From Micromonospora antibiotica (GTDB lineage: Bacteria; Actinomycetota; Actinomycetes; Mycobacteriales; Micromonosporaceae): DNA of 64,000 nucleotides. The notes under the pieces are model-generated. The model was not told the origin of the DNA and ran no database searches. It worked only from the letters and a program-made list of their open reading frames with translations. The position numbers and the translations under genes were made by a program. Position 1 is the first letter of the stretch. Every line of letters begins with the position of its first letter. Below, piece by piece: positions 26,867 to 36,900 of the stretch. The stretch spans positions 391,936-455,935 of the forward strand of contig NZ_JAGFWR010000003.1 in the NCBI RefSeq assembly GCF_017599305.1, in the 5' to 3' direction.

Positions 26867-28371
26867 GCACGACACCCACCGGGACGCCCCCGCCGCGTAC
26901 CCTGCCGGAACTGCTCGACTGGCGCACCGGGCTGCACCCCGACCAGGTGGCGGTCGAGGTGCACCAGGTGGCCACGCTGACCTTCGCCCAATGGTCCGCC
27001 GGGGCACGGGCCGTCGCCGCCGCGCTGCGCCGTCGGGGGCTGCGCCCCGGCGACCGGGTCGGCCTGGTCTTCGGCCCCCGCGACTGGGTCCGGTACGCGG
27101 TGGCGTACTGCGGGGTCCTGTGGGCCGGCGGGGTGGCGGTGCCGCTGTCCGACCGGCTCGCCGCCGGGCAGCTCGGGTACGCGCTGACCCACTGCACGGC
27201 CACCGCCGTCGTGCACGGCGACGACACCCCCGCCCCGCCCGCCCCACCCGGCGTGGCGGTGTTCGGCGACGCCGAGCTACGCGCCGACGGGTACCCCGAC
27301 GACGGCGACCCGGTCACCGTCCGCCCCGGTGACCTCGCGCAGATCCTCTACACGTCGGGGACGACGGGCCGCCCCAAGGGGGTGTCGGCGCGGCACGCCA
27401 ACCTCACCGCCGGTGCGCCGCACCACCCGCGCCGGTTGGCCCTGGCCCACTCGCAGCGGTTCCTGCACGCCTTCGCCATCGGCACCAACGCCGGGCAGAC
27501 GATGCTGCTCAACGCGCTGACCGCGAAGGCCGCCGCGCTCACCCTGCCCCGCTTCACCCCGGTCCGGTTCGCCCGGCTGGTCGCCGCCGCCGGCACCGGG
27601 ACGGTGTTCGTGGTGCCGTCGATCGCCATCGAGCTGCTCGACTCCGGGGCGCTGCGGGACCGCGACACCAGCGGCGTACAGCTGATCGGGTCCACCGCCG
27701 CGCCGCTGCCACCGGCGGTCGCGGCCCGGCTGGCCACGGCCTTCCCGCAGGCCACGATCGTCAACTACTACACCTCCACCGAGGCCGCCCCGGCGCAGAC
27801 CACGATGATCTACGACCCGGCCCGGCCGGACGCGGTCGGTCGGCCGGTCGGCGGGCAGCTGATGGTCGCCGACCCCGACGGCCGCCCGCTGCCGGCCGGG
27901 ACGAGCGGCGACGTGTGGCTGCGCTCACCGCACCCGCGCGCCTACTACCGCGACGACGCAGCGAACCGGACCACCTTCCGCGACGGGTGGGTACGGATGG
28001 GTGACGTGGGCCGGATCGACGCCGACGGCTACCTCTACCTCACCGACCGGCACCAGGACGTGATCAAGACCGGTGCGTTCAAGGTCTCCACCGTCGAGGT
28101 CGAGGCGGCGCTGCACGAGCATCCGCTGGTGGCCGAGGTAGCAGTGGTGGGGGTGCCGCATCCGGTGCTCGGTTCCGCGGTGGCCGCCGCCGTGGTGACC
28201 CGGCCGCAGGCCGGCACGGACGGGCTGACGCTACCGGTGCTGCGCGGCTTCCTCGCCGACCGGCTGGCCGACCACCAGCTGCCCGCCCGGCTGCTGCTGC
28301 TGGACCGGCTGCCCCGCAACGAGGGCGGCAAGGTGCTCAAACGGCAGCTGACCGTCCTGTTCGACAACTGA
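26863..28371 (+). CDS. Acyl-AMP ligase (ANL superfamily)
   Basis: A 502-residue AMP-forming ligase. Motifs in order: the P-loop-like YTSGTTGRPKGVSARH (about residue 163), VNYYTSTEAAP, the MGDVGRIDADGYLYLTDR hinge region, KTGAFKVSTVEVEAAL, and a terminal catalytic lysine in GGKVLKRQL. It lacks a fused carrier domain. It probably activates a carboxylic acid starter and loads it onto the free carrier protein at 31709 or onto CoA. The GTG at 26863 overlaps the stop of the NRPS gene (GTGA), so the two are translationally coupled. The substrate cannot be predicted. The frame has no fatty-acyl-AMP ligase insertion that I can recognise. Confidence 0.88.
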   Translation: MSTTPTGTPPPRTLPELLDWRTGLHPDQVAVEVHQVATLTFAQWSAGARAVAAALRRRGLRPGDRVGLVFGPRDWVRYAVAYCGVLWAGGVAVPLSDRLAAGQLGYALTHCTATAVVHGDDTPAPPAPPGVAVFGDAELRADGYPDDGDPVTVRPGDLAQILYTSGTTGRPKGVSARHANLTAGAPHHPRRLALAHSQRFLHAFAIGTNAGQTMLLNALTAKAAALTLPRFTPVRFARLVAAAGTGTVFVVPSIAIELLDSGALRDRDTSGVQLIGSTAAPLPPAVAARLATAFPQATIVNYYTSTEAAPAQTTMIYDPARPDAVGRPVGGQLMVADPDGRPLPAGTSGDVWLRSPHPRAYYRDDAANRTTFRDGWVRMGDVGRIDADGYLYLTDRHQDVIKTGAFKVSTVEVEAALHEHPLVAEVAVVGVPHPVLGSAVAAAVVTRPQAGTDGLTLPVLRGFLADRLADHQLPARLLLLDRLPRNEGGKVLKRQLTVLFDN

Positions 28372-28406
28372 CCACCCGCACCGACAGCACGACCATGGGA
28401 GAGCAT

Positions 28407-31400
28407 GTGGGCACCGCCGAGGCGACCTTCGCGCAGCACGCCGTCTGGTTCACCGAACAGGCCGGGGTCGCCGGCACGGCGTACCACCTGGCGCTGGGCA
28501 TCCGGTTCGGCGCGGAGCTGGACCGGGCGGCCCTCGTCGCGGCGTGCGCGGCGACGGTCGCCCGGCATCCGGTCCTGGCCACCCGGGTCGGCACCGACGA
28601 CGACGGCACCCCCCGGTTGACGCCGGCCGACACCCGCCCGGCGGTCACCTTCGGGGAGCTGACCGACGCCCGGATCGCCGAGGAGATCGCCCGGCCGTAC
28701 GACCTGCGGACCGGCCCGCTGGCCCGGTTCACCCTGCTGACCGGGACGACGGGTGCCCACCTGCTGCTGGTCACCGCGCACCACCTGGTCTTCGACGGCA
28801 CCTCCAAGGACGTGCTGGTCCACGACCTGGCCGCCGGATACGCCGCCGCCCGGTCCGCCGGCCCGGAGCGGCCCGCCGACACCGGCCCGGAACAGCCCGG
28901 CGACGACCACGCCGGCCGCGCGGCGGTCGACCAACAGCGGATCGCCGTCGACCTGCCCGCCGCCCGCGACTTCTGGGCGCGGCACTGGTCCGGCCCCGGT
29001 GACGTGGTGCTGCCCGGCCTGCGCCGGCTGCCCACCGGCGCCGAACCCGGCGTCGCCGTCGAGGTGGCGCTGCCCGCCGACGTGGTCGACGGCCTCGACG
29101 CGGCGGCCCGGTCGCTCGGGGTGACCCGCTTCGAGCTGCTGTTCGCCGCGCTGCACACCCTGCTCGGGCGGTACGGCAACCAGGGCACGCCGGTGGGGGT
29201 GGCGCTGTCCACCCGTACCCCCGAACAGGCCGGCCGGATCGGATTGTTCGTCAACGAACTACCCGTCACCGTCGACCCGGCCGACGGCACGTTCCGCGCG
29301 TACGCCCGCGCCGTGCGGGTCCGGCTGCGCGAGGTGTACCGGCACCGGGCCGTGCCGCTGGCCCACGCGGTGCCCGGTCTGCGGCCCGCCCCGGCGGTGA
29401 CCCCGGTCAGCGTCGGCTACCGGCGGCGCGGCGCGGAACCGGTCTTCCCCGGGGTGACCGCAGCGGTCGACTGGACGCTGTTCGGCGGCGCCGCCCGCAA
29501 CGCCCTGCACGTGCAGATCGTGGACGCCCCCACCGGCCCCACGGTCAGCCTCCAGCACAGCCCGGCGGCGATCCCGACCGACGCGGTACGCCGGATCGGG
29601 GCGCACCTGTGTACCCTGCTCGCCGCCGTGGTCGCCGACCCGGACCGGCCGGTGGCGCAGCTGCCGGTGCTGCCCGCCGGGGAACTCGACCGGGTCACCC
29701 GGGTGTGGAACGACACCGGCCGGGCGTACCCCGCCGGGGCGAGCGTGCCCGGCCTCTTCGCCGCCCGGGTCGCCGCCGACCCGGACGCGCCGGCCGTGGT
29801 CGACGACGACCTGACCCTCAGCTACGCCCAGCTCGACGCCGCCGCCGACCGGTTGGCGGGGCTGCTGCGCCAACGCGGGGTCGGGCCCGGGTCACTCGTC
29901 GCGGTCGCCCTGGACCGGTCCTGGCGGGCGGTGGTCACCCTGCTGGCGGTGCTGCGCTGCCGGGCCGCGTACCTGCCGGTGGATCCGCAGCACCCGCCGG
30001 CCCGCCGGGAACTCGTCCTCGCCGACGCCACCCCCACACTGGTGGTGACGCCGACGGCGACCGCGCTGACCTGGCCGACCCTCGCCCTCGACGGGATCGA
30101 CCTGCTCACCGGGCCGACGCCGGTCGCCCCCGCCGTGCCGCCGGACGCCGACGACCTGGCCTACGTGCTCTACACCTCGGGCTCGACCGGCCGACCCAAG
30201 GGTGTGTCGGTGCGGCACGGGGCGCTGACCAACCTGCTGCTGGGCGTCCGGGACCTGCTGGGCAGTGGCCCGGCACACCGGTGGCTGCACCTGACCTCGC
30301 TGTCGTTCGACATCTCCACCGTGGAGGTCTTCCTGCCGCTGGTCACCGGCGGCCGGGTGGTCGTCGCCTCGACGGTCGGCCCCCTCGACGGCGCGGGCGT
30401 GCTGCGGCTGGTCCACACCACCGGGGTGACCCACGCCCAGGCCACCCCGTCGGGTTGGCGGGTGCTGCTGGAGGCCGGCCTCGGCACGCCCGCACCGGAC
30501 GCCGCCGGGCCCACCCCGCCGCTGGTCGCGGTCACCGGCGGGGAGGCCCTGCCGGTCGCCCTCGCCCGGGACCTGCGGGCCCGCACCAGCCGCCTGATCA
30601 ACGGGTACGGCCCGACGGAGGCGACGGTGTACGCCACGATGGCCGACGTCCCCGCCGATCCCGACGAGGTCACCATCGGACGGCCCCTGCCGAACGTGCG
30701 GGCGTACCTGCTGGACGCCTCGGGACGACCGGTGCCGATCGGGGTGCCGGGTGAGCTGCACCTGGCCGGCGTCGGGTTGGCCGCCGGCTACCTCGGCCGC
30801 GACGACCGGACCGCCGAGGTGTTCGTGCCGGACCCGTTCGGGCGGCCCGGGGAGCGGCTCTACCGCACCGGCGACCGCTGCCGGTGGCTGCCCGACGGGC
30901 GGCTGGAATTCCTCGGCCGCACCGACGACCAGGTGAAGATCCGGGGACACCGAATTGAGTTGGGTGAGATCGACGCCCGGCTGCTCGACCATCCGGCCGT
31001 GGCCGGCGCGGCGACGGTGCTGCGCCCGGACGCCGACGGGCCCCGGCTCGTCGCCTACCTGGTGGCCCGCACCGGCACCGACCCGGCACCGGCCGAGCTG
31101 CGCCGGCACCTGGCGGCGAGCCTGCCGCAGGCCGTGCTGCCGACCGACTTCGTGCCGCTCGACCGGCTGCCGTCGAGCCCGAACGGCAAGGTCGACCGGG
31201 CCGCCCTGGCCGCCCGGGACCTCGCCGTGGACCTCCCCCGGCCACCGGTCACCGACCCCACCCGCCCGGCCGGCACCGCGACGCCCCCGGCCGGCACCAC
31301 CGACGATCCCCCCGGCACCATCCTCGCGCCCCGCACCACCGTCGCGCCCGGCACCGGAGCACCCGGCACGCCCGGCGCCACCGGCACGCCCGGCATCGGA

Positions 31401-31709
31401 GCACCCGGCACGACCGGGACCGGTGGGCCGCCCGGCGACCCGGCACGGGGCGGGGCCGTCATGCCGGTCGGGGACGACGATCCGGTGGTGACCCAGCTGC
31501 GGCTGATCTGGCAGGAGGTGCTGCGGATCCCCGACATCGGCGTGCACGAGGACCTGTTCGACCTGGGCGGCCACTCGCTGACGATCACCCGGATCAGTGG
31601 CCGCATCCGGCAACGACTCGGCGTCGAGGTGCCCCTGGACGCCTTCTTCGACACCCCCACCATCGCCGAGATCGCCGAGATCGTCCGGCCGTCCGTGAAG
31701 GAGCGCTGA
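28407..31709 (+). CDS. NRPS module (C-A-T)
   Basis: An 1100-residue single-module NRPS. Condensation domain: about residues 5-430, motif TAHHLVFDGTS. Adenylation domain: about 445-935 (YTSGSTGRPKGVSVRH, NGYGPTEATVY, YRTGDRCRW, KIRGHRIELGE, NGKVDRAA). A Pro/Gly/Thr-rich linker (about 935-1020) and a carrier domain (FDLGGHSLTI) follow. The specificity residues I align (D-I-V-Q-V-G-G-V-Y-K) match no code I can assign with confidence. The GTG at 28407 has GGGAGAG 5 nt upstream. An ATG 12 nt earlier (28395) is in frame but lacks a ribosome site. There is no epimerase or thioesterase, so the chain must pass to the C-A-T-TE protein encoded upstream, which has the only release domain. Confidence 0.9.
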   Translation: MGTAEATFAQHAVWFTEQAGVAGTAYHLALGIRFGAELDRAALVAACAATVARHPVLATRVGTDDDGTPRLTPADTRPAVTFGELTDARIAEEIARPYDLRTGPLARFTLLTGTTGAHLLLVTAHHLVFDGTSKDVLVHDLAAGYAAARSAGPERPADTGPEQPGDDHAGRAAVDQQRIAVDLPAARDFWARHWSGPGDVVLPGLRRLPTGAEPGVAVEVALPADVVDGLDAAARSLGVTRFELLFAALHTLLGRYGNQGTPVGVALSTRTPEQAGRIGLFVNELPVTVDPADGTFRAYARAVRVRLREVYRHRAVPLAHAVPGLRPAPAVTPVSVGYRRRGAEPVFPGVTAAVDWTLFGGAARNALHVQIVDAPTGPTVSLQHSPAAIPTDAVRRIGAHLCTLLAAVVADPDRPVAQLPVLPAGELDRVTRVWNDTGRAYPAGASVPGLFAARVAADPDAPAVVDDDLTLSYAQLDAAADRLAGLLRQRGVGPGSLVAVALDRSWRAVVTLLAVLRCRAAYLPVDPQHPPARRELVLADATPTLVVTPTATALTWPTLALDGIDLLTGPTPVAPAVPPDADDLAYVLYTSGSTGRPKGVSVRHGALTNLLLGVRDLLGSGPAHRWLHLTSLSFDISTVEVFLPLVTGGRVVVASTVGPLDGAGVLRLVHTTGVTHAQATPSGWRVLLEAGLGTPAPDAAGPTPPLVAVTGGEALPVALARDLRARTSRLINGYGPTEATVYATMADVPADPDEVTIGRPLPNVRAYLLDASGRPVPIGVPGELHLAGVGLAAGYLGRDDRTAEVFVPDPFGRPGERLYRTGDRCRWLPDGRLEFLGRTDDQVKIRGHRIELGEIDARLLDHPAVAGAATVLRPDADGPRLVAYLVARTGTDPAPAELRRHLAASLPQAVLPTDFVPLDRLPSSPNGKVDRAALAARDLAVDLPRPPVTDPTRPAGTATPPAGTTDDPPGTILAPRTTVAPGTGAPGTPGATGTPGIGAPGTTGTGGPPGDPARGGAVMPVGDDDPVVTQLRLIWQEVLRIPDIGVHEDLFDLGGHSLTITRISGRIRQRLGVEVPLDAFFDTPTIAEIAEIVRPSVKER

Positions 31710-31978
31710 TGGACACCAACGACACCACCGACCTGCGGGGGCGGCTCGCCGACCTGGTCAGCGAGGCCACCGGCGGCGACGTCGCGGCCACCGACCTGCT
31801 CACCGGCGGCTCGATGGTCGCTCTCGGCGTCGACTCGCTCGGCCTGCTCCGCATGGTCGACGCGATCGAGCTGGAGTACGACGTCGAGGTCGAGCTGAAC
31901 GGTCCCGGCCGGCCCCTGGACACCCTCGACGACCTGGTCACGCTGCTGTCCACCGCCGTACCCGACGACGCCCGCTGA
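31709..31978 (+). CDS. Free-standing acyl/peptidyl carrier protein
   Basis: An 89-residue carrier protein. The phosphopantetheine serine lies in ALGVDSLGLLRM, followed by the helix-forming DAIELEYDVEVEL. Its ATG overlaps the stop of the NRPS gene (TGATG), so it is the last gene of the coupled NRPS operon. The acidic composition and free-standing form suit a role as the acceptor of the acid activated by the ligase at 26863, which would then feed the first condensation domain. That pairing is an inference from context. It lacks the GGHS motif of the fused peptidyl carriers. Confidence 0.9.
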   Translation: MDTNDTTDLRGRLADLVSEATGGDVAATDLLTGGSMVALGVDSLGLLRMVDAIELEYDVEVELNGPGRPLDTLDDLVTLLSTAVPDDAR

Positions 31979-31980
31979 CC

Positions 31981-32004
31981 GGCCCGACCCGGGCGGGCCG
32001 GGCC
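31981..32004. terminator. Possible terminator between convergent NRPS and SWIM operons
   Basis: GGCCCGACCCG and CGGGCCGGGCC form an 11-bp stem with one mismatch and a 2-nt loop as drawn. It lies immediately after the carrier-protein stop codon. The convergent gene stops 33 bp further on. Confidence 0.4.
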
Positions 32005-32036
32005 GACCGGCGGATGACCCGGCCGGGCGTGGACGG

Positions 32037-33905
32037 TCAGGGCAGCCAGGACGCCTCCGCCGACGCCCGGGACGCCGCCTCCTCGTAGACCGCCAACGCC
32101 AGCCACGACGCGGCGAACGCCTGCCCGTCGTCGTCGGTGAGCCGCCCGAAGGCATCCCGGGGTCGGGCCCGGGCCGCCGATCCCATCGCGGCGAGCAGAT
32201 GCGCGCCGAGGTCCAGGCGGGCCAGCCGCAGCTTCCGCTCCGTCGGGTCGGCCAACGCCTGGATCGCCCGGCCACCCGAGACGACCCGCTCCACCTGCCG
32301 GCGCAACGACTCCAGGGCGGGATCGCCGAGCCGGGGACGCGGCACGGCCGGGTCCGGGGCCGCGAGCCGGTCGGGCGGTGGCACCGCCGCAACGTCCGCC
32401 GTCCGGAGCTGGCTCGTGTGCAGCCGGTCGTAGCCGAGATCGGCGTGACCCGCCCAGCTCACCGGCAGGGTGATCCCCGGCCCGTCGTCGACCGGTCCCA
32501 CGGCGAGCGCCTGGACGGTCGCCCGGCGGGTCGGATCGAGCCGACCCACCAGGCGCAGCCGCGCCCCCACCGCCTGCCCCAGCAGGCGCAGGTTGGCCCG
32601 GTGCGGCAGGGCGGCGTGCTCGTCGGCGACGGTCAGCGTCAGGACCGCCCCGTCGGCGGTGTCGACCAGGACGGTGTGGTCGTGCCCACCCAGCACCCGT
32701 ACGGTCAGGAAGAGCAGGTCGGCACCGGCCGGGCGCTCCGGCAGCGGCAGGGTCACCGCGCCGAAGGCCCGCCGGACCTGGTCGGGCAGGGGCTGCGCCC
32801 AGAGCCCGGCGAGGGGTTCCTCGGCCCAGCCCACCCCGGCGGCCCGCGCCGCCCGGACCGCCCGCCCGGCACCCAACTGCCCCGACTCCGAGGCGGTGCC
32901 GCCGGACACCACCAGCCCGGCCCGGGTGAGCTGCCGGTGGCTGAGCCCCGACTCGCCCACCGCCACGGTCGCGTCACCCGCGCCGGCGGCCCGGCCCGCG
33001 TCACCCGGGGCGAGATCGGCGACCGTCCAGAGTCGACCGTCGCGGTCCGCCAGGTAGGTGACCACCCCGGCGTACCCGGAATCGGCCACCATCGGGACCG
33101 TGCAGAGCCCGTACAGTCGCAGGCCGGCCTGCGGGTCGTAGGCCCGCCGGGCGGTGCCCAGCAACGCGCCGAGGTCACCGGCCGGCGTCTCCCCACGCAG
33201 CCGGCGGGACACCGCCAGCAGCTCCCGCAGGTCGTCGGTCAGGTCGGCCAGCCGGTGCTGGGGTTCGCCCTCCCGGGCGGCCCGCAGCCCGGCCGCGACC
33301 CGGGTGCCGGCCGCGGCAGCCCGGTGCAGCCCGTTGGCCCGGGCCTCGTGCACAGCCCGCAGCAGGGCGGTCCGCAGCACCACCCCGCAGCCGACGATCC
33401 CCGCCCCGAGCACCGCCACGCTCACCTGCCACAGCCCGTCGGCGGCGGTCCGCTGCCGCCCGGTGGGCGCGGGCGGCGACCCGGCACCCTCCGCCACCGC
33501 GTCACCGGTCACCCCGGCGGGCGGTTCGGTGGCGCAAGCCGGATCGACGGGCCGGCCGGCGGCCGCGTCGTCCACCCGGGCCGCGTCGTTCATGGCGGCC
33601 GCGTCGTCCACCGGGGCCGCGTCGTCCACCGGGGCCAGGGCGAGCACCGCCATCCGGTGCAGGCAGTTCGGCGCGAGCAGGCAACTGCACCGGGCGTCGG
33701 CGGCGCGGCGCACCACCCCGTCGGCCGTCACCAGGGTCACCGTGGTCGCCTCGTCGACCCGGACCGTCGCCCCGCCGTCCGTGCCGGTGACCGGCCAGCC
33801 AGCGGCCCGGGCGACCGCGTCGTCGACCTTGCGGCGCAGCCGGGCGGGCAGCGCCTCCAGGGCCTCGGCCAGCACCGGCGCGGTCACCGGCGGCAGGCCG
33901 GTCAC
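32037..33905 (-). CDS. SWIM zinc-finger protein
   Basis: A 622-residue protein with a SWIM-type zinc motif near its N-terminus. In CSCLLAPNCLH the ligands are Cys 73, Cys 75, Cys 81 and His 83 (CxCx5CxH). An Ala/Asp-rich insertion with repeated DDAA stretches follows. The long remainder has no domain I can name. The GTG at 33905 overlaps the stop codon of the upstream VWA gene by 4 nt (GTGA). It is the last gene of a five-gene operon. E. coli YehQ is the SWIM protein in the comparable yeh locus, but residue-level identity was not tested. A nucleic-acid or protein binding role is likely from the SWIM family; no catalytic motif is visible. Confidence 0.82.
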   Translation of the reverse strand: MTGLPPVTAPVLAEALEALPARLRRKVDDAVARAAGWPVTGTDGGATVRVDEATTVTLVTADGVVRRAADARCSCLLAPNCLHRMAVLALAPVDDAAPVDDAAAMNDAARVDDAAAGRPVDPACATEPPAGVTGDAVAEGAGSPPAPTGRQRTAADGLWQVSVAVLGAGIVGCGVVLRTALLRAVHEARANGLHRAAAAGTRVAAGLRAAREGEPQHRLADLTDDLRELLAVSRRLRGETPAGDLGALLGTARRAYDPQAGLRLYGLCTVPMVADSGYAGVVTYLADRDGRLWTVADLAPGDAGRAAGAGDATVAVGESGLSHRQLTRAGLVVSGGTASESGQLGAGRAVRAARAAGVGWAEEPLAGLWAQPLPDQVRRAFGAVTLPLPERPAGADLLFLTVRVLGGHDHTVLVDTADGAVLTLTVADEHAALPHRANLRLLGQAVGARLRLVGRLDPTRRATVQALAVGPVDDGPGITLPVSWAGHADLGYDRLHTSQLRTADVAAVPPPDRLAAPDPAVPRPRLGDPALESLRRQVERVVSGGRAIQALADPTERKLRLARLDLGAHLLAAMGSAARARPRDAFGRLTDDDGQAFAASWLALAVYEEAASRASAEASWLP

Positions 33906-36900
33906 CGCCGCACCTGCTCGCCGACCCACCGGGCCAGCTCCAGCGGGCTCAACGCGGCGACCGGCATCCCCGCCGCGACCAGCTGACCCGCCGCTGCGAC
34001 CGAGTAGCGGGGACGGCCGGTGTCGTCCAGGCTGGCACAGCCCAGCACCTGACAGCCCGCCTCCACCAACGCCCGGGTCTCGGCCAGCAGACCACCCATC
34101 GGGTACCCCTCCTCGAAGTCGCTGATCACCACCACCATCGTCCGCTGCGGCACGGTGACCAGGGACCGGGCGTAGCGCAGCCCGGCCGCGATGTGCGTGC
34201 CCCCGCCGACGCTGACCTCCAACAGCAGGGCCAGCGGGTCGTCCACCCGCTCGGTCAGGTCCACCACCTCGGTGGAGAAGGCGACGAAGTGCGTGCTCAG
34301 CGCCGGGACACCGGCCAGCACCGCGGCGGTGAGCGCCGACCAGATCACCGACTCCTCCATCGAGCCGGAGACGTCGACGACGAGCACCAGCCGCCAGTCG
34401 ACCCCCCGGCGGGCCCGGGTGCGGAACACCGGCCGCTCCGGCACCAGCGTCACCCGGCCCTGCCCGTCGCGGCGGGCGGTGGTCAGGTTGGCGCGCAGCG
34501 TCCGGGGCAGGTCCAGCGGGCCGCCCGGCCGGTAGGTGGGGCGGGGGGTCGTCAACCCGGTCAACGCCGGGCGCAGCCGGGCGGCCAACTGCCGGGTCAG
34601 CTCCGCCACGATCCGGGCCACCAGCGGGCGCAGCCGCGCCACCGTGGACTCCGGCAGGCCACCGGCGAGGGTGAGCACGTCACGGAGCAGCTCGACCGAC
34701 GGGCGGACCGCCGCCGGGTCCAGTTCGGTGACCGCGTCCAGCCGCCCCGCCTCCACCGCCCGGGCCAGCACCTCCTCGCGCACCCCGGGGCCGAACAGGG
34801 CGGACAGTTCCTGCGCCCACTCCCGTACGCCGGGGAAGGACGCCTCCCGGCCGGCGCGACCGGCCGCCTCGGCACCGGCCCCCTCACCCCGGCCGGCCCC
34901 GTACAGCTCGTCGAGCGCGGTGGCGTAGCGGCGGGCGCGCGGCCCGACCCGGGTCGACTCCCGGCCGAGCACCAGCCGCCACCGGTCCACTGTCGACAAC
35001 CCACCGGCCGGGGTACGCCGGGCGGCCGGCCGCGTCGCGTCGGTGACCGTCGGCGGCTGCGGCGACGGGTCCGCCGGCTCGGCGGCGAGCAGACCCTGCG
35101 CCAGGAGCGCCCGGCGGCCCGCCGCGTCGGCGTGCAGCCGGACCAGCAGGGCGTCCGGGTCGTCGAGCACCGCGACGTCGGCGGCTGGGCCGGTGTCGTC
35201 CAGTCGTTCCCGGACCGCGTCCAGCAGCCGGTCCCGCCCGGCCGGGCTGACCACGTGGAAGCCGGCGCGCAGCGCCGGCAGCCGGGTGAGGAACTCCTCG
35301 TCGGGCAGGGTCTCGACCCGTTCCAGGAGCCCGTCGAGCACCTCGTCGCTGGCCCGCAGCAGCGGTTCGGCGACGACCAGCAACCCGGTCAGGTGGCCCT
35401 GCAGCTGCTGGCGTCCGGTGGGCGTCGTCGCGGTGTCCAGCCAGGACGTGACGAGCCGCCCGTAGGCGGCCGGCTCCCGCAGGCCCAGCAGGACCTGGAC
35501 CGCCCCGGCGGCGGCGGCCATCAGCGGCGAACCCCCGGTGGCGAGCCGGGCCAGGCAGTCGGCCAGGCGCAGCCCCGCCCCGGCGGCGTCGGCCCGCTGG
35601 GCGAGCGTTGCCAACGCCTCCGCGTCGGAAACGTCCTCGGCGCCGAGCAGCCCGTCGACCTGCCGGACCGCCGCGCTCTCCAACGCCTCGACGACCCGGC
35701 CCAGTTCGTCCGCCGGCAGCGCCGACGTGCCCGGGAGGTGGCCGAGGCGCAACCGGTCGAGCAGCGCCAACGCGGCGACCAGTTCACCGAGGGTGCCCTC
35801 GGCCGGTACGGTGACCGCCACCTCGGCGAGCCGGCGGGCGGCCAACCCGGCCAGGTCGCACCGGGCGGCGTCCTCCAGCCCGGCGATCAGGGCGGTCACC
35901 GTCGGTCCGTCCTCGGCCCGCTCCCGCCGTCGCCGCTGCACCAACGCACCCTCAGCGGCCTGGCCGAGGGTCACCCCGTGCAGCCCGGCCACCTCGATGG
36001 TCGCCTCGGTCCGGGGCGACCACTCCACCCGCCAGCGGGTGGTGACCGGGTCGACCCCGCCGACCCCCGTGCCGGCGACCGGCGTGGCGTAGCCGACGCC
36101 ACAGACCGTCAGCCGGTGCAGGGTGATCTCCCGCCGCCGGTCCAGCGGCGAACGCAGCGGGTCCAACCGCAGCTCCCTGGCCGGGTCGCCGGCCCCGGGC
36201 AGTCGCAACCGGGCCAGCAGTTCCCGCACCGCCGGGGCCAGCCCGGAGCGGGGGGCACCGGGGGCCAGCGCGCCGCGCCGGTCCCCGACGAGTACCTCCT
36301 CCATCGCGCGGGCCACCGCCCGACCCCGACCGAGCACCTCGCCGTGGGCCAACACGCTCTGGATCGCCTCGACCAGTTCACCCCGGCCCGGTGCGGGCAG
36401 GCCGCGCATTCGGGCCAGGTCGAGGGCGAGCCGGACCGTCTCCCGGGCCTCGCCGGGACCGGCCGGGTGGCCGGCCCGGCGGATCGCCGCGCAGACGGCC
36501 ACCACGGCGGCGGTCGTGGCCGACTCGACCGCGGCGGGGTCGCCGGCGGCGGTGAGGACCGACTGCTGCCACTGCGGATCGCGGATGCCCGCCGGATAGC
36601 CCGACCGGGCGTCGAGCAACCCGAACGTGTACGGCACCAGCGACGTCACCACCGACGACGCACCGGCCGGGCCGGCCCGGGACGGGGCCGGCGCACCGGT
36701 CAGCAGCGCCGGGGCGTGGAACGCGCCGACCAGGGCGGCGACCCGACGTTGCCCCGCCTCCGCCAGGCACTGCCGCATCCGTGCCTCCCGCCGCAGGTCG
36801 AGGGGGGACACCCCGGTCCCCCGTTCGGCGTCGGCCCGCATCGCCCAGCCGACCGCGAGCGCCGCCCGGCGTACCGCCTCCGGGTCGGCGCCCGGGGCGC

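Noticed and set aside
21251..27247. An unbroken 1998-codon minus-strand frame opposite the NRPS gene
   Set aside because: Composition-driven shadow; no recognisable domain, whereas every NRPS core motif is present on the plus strand.
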